DNA from: CAZLYX01 sp964563885
Lineage (GTDB): Bacteria; Pseudomonadota; Gammaproteobacteria; Burkholderiales; Neisseriaceae
Reading direction: 5' to 3'
DNA: 5,985 nt
NCBI GenBank assembly: GCA_964563885.1
Contig: CAZLYX010000070.1
Location: forward strand, 1 to 5,985
The position numbers and the translations under genes are program-made. Positions 5,685-5,985 of this stretch are shown in pieces. Within the stretch, counting starts at the first letter, position 1; every line of letters begins with the position of its first letter. A model generated the notes under the pieces. That model had not been told where the DNA came from, did no database searches, and saw nothing but the letters and a program-made list of their open reading frames with translations.

Positions 5685-5689
5685 TATTC

Positions 5690-5985
5690 ATGTCTCAATA
5701 TTTCACCTTATTTAAACTTGAGCCACGATTCGATATCGACCTCACCATTTTAGAAAAAAACTACCTCAGCCTCGCGACGCAAACTCATCCTGATAAATTC
5801 GTGGCCACTTCTGCATTTGAACAAAAACAAGCCATGATGATGGCTACTACCGTAAACGAAGCTTATCGCATCTTAAAATCACCACTTAATCGCGCAGCTT
5901 ATCTACTCTCATTACAAGGCATCAACGCCGATGCCGCCGAGCATACCCAATTTGCGCCTGAATTTTTGATGCAACAAATGGAATG
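5690..5985 (+). CDS. hscB: Fe-S assembly J-domain co-chaperone HscB, 5' part (runs off window)
   Basis: HscB brings cluster-loaded IscU to the Hsp70 HscA and stimulates its ATPase, driving cluster transfer. The 98 complete codons present begin MSQYFTLFKLEPRFDID, as HscB does. The J-domain signature HPDK is at residues 33-36 (His33 codon at 5786-5788), at about the same place as in E. coli HscB. It is followed by the helix III region VNEAYRILKSPLNRAAYLL, a strong HscB mark, and the start of the C-terminal IscU-binding domain. The frame is open to the end of the window; the full protein should be near 170 residues. The start is fixed by the family N-terminus although the Shine-Dalgarno is weak and lies in a DUS. 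The gap from iscA is 121 bases and holds a terminator; TAAAAT at 5626-5631 could be a -10, but I see no good -35. hscA and fdx probably follow outside the window. Confidence 0.95.
   Translation, partial: MSQYFTLFKLEPRFDIDLTILEKNYLSLATQTHPDKFVATSAFEQKQAMMMATTVNEAYRILKSPLNRAAYLLSLQGINADAAEHTQFAPEFLMQQME

Overview
The window looks like the chromosome of a betaproteobacterium of the family Neisseriaceae. The strongest sign is a repeated intergenic 12-mer, AGGCTACCTGAA. It has four exact copies and two near-exact ones, two pairs forming hairpins, and it matches the form of a Neisseriaceae DNA uptake sequence (DUS). As I recall it, this is the dialect described from Eikenella. The base composition is AT-rich by eye (near 40% GC), which fits a low-GC member such as Snodgrassella or a relative better than Eikenella itself. 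The genus is inference.

Layout. Positions 1-696 hold the 3' part of an RsmB/NOP-type RNA cytosine methyltransferase gene. It is followed by grxD (755-1063), a monothiol CGFS glutaredoxin. A DUS-pair terminator (1084-1116) separates grxD from the convergent lldD (1139-2296, minus strand), an FMN-dependent L-lactate dehydrogenase. A 278-bp divergent intergenic region (2297-2574) carries a near-consensus type 1 IscR operator overlapping a sigma-70 promoter. From there the isc cluster runs rightward: iscR (2575-3027), iscS (3070-4284), a DUS-pair hairpin (4297-4326), iscU (4363-4746), an unrecognised 135-codon gene (4826-5233), iscA (5248-5568), a non-DUS intrinsic terminator (5578-5608), a single DUS, and the 5' part of hscB (5690 to the window end).

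How the genes work together. IscS takes sulfur from cysteine and passes it to the scaffold IscU, where clusters are built. The J-protein HscB, with HscA (expected downstream but not visible), releases the cluster from IscU to carriers such as IscA and the CGFS glutaredoxin GrxD. IscR senses cluster supply through its own [2Fe-2S] site and is expected to repress its own promoter when supply is adequate. All key cysteines, the IscS lysine and the HscB HPD motif are intact. The departures from the textbook operon are the extra gene between iscU and iscA, the DUS hairpin between iscS and iscU, and the terminator between iscA and hscB. I found no mobile element, CRISPR array, tRNA or rRNA, and no convincing new multi-gene system. 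The unknown gene inside the isc cluster is the best novelty candidate.
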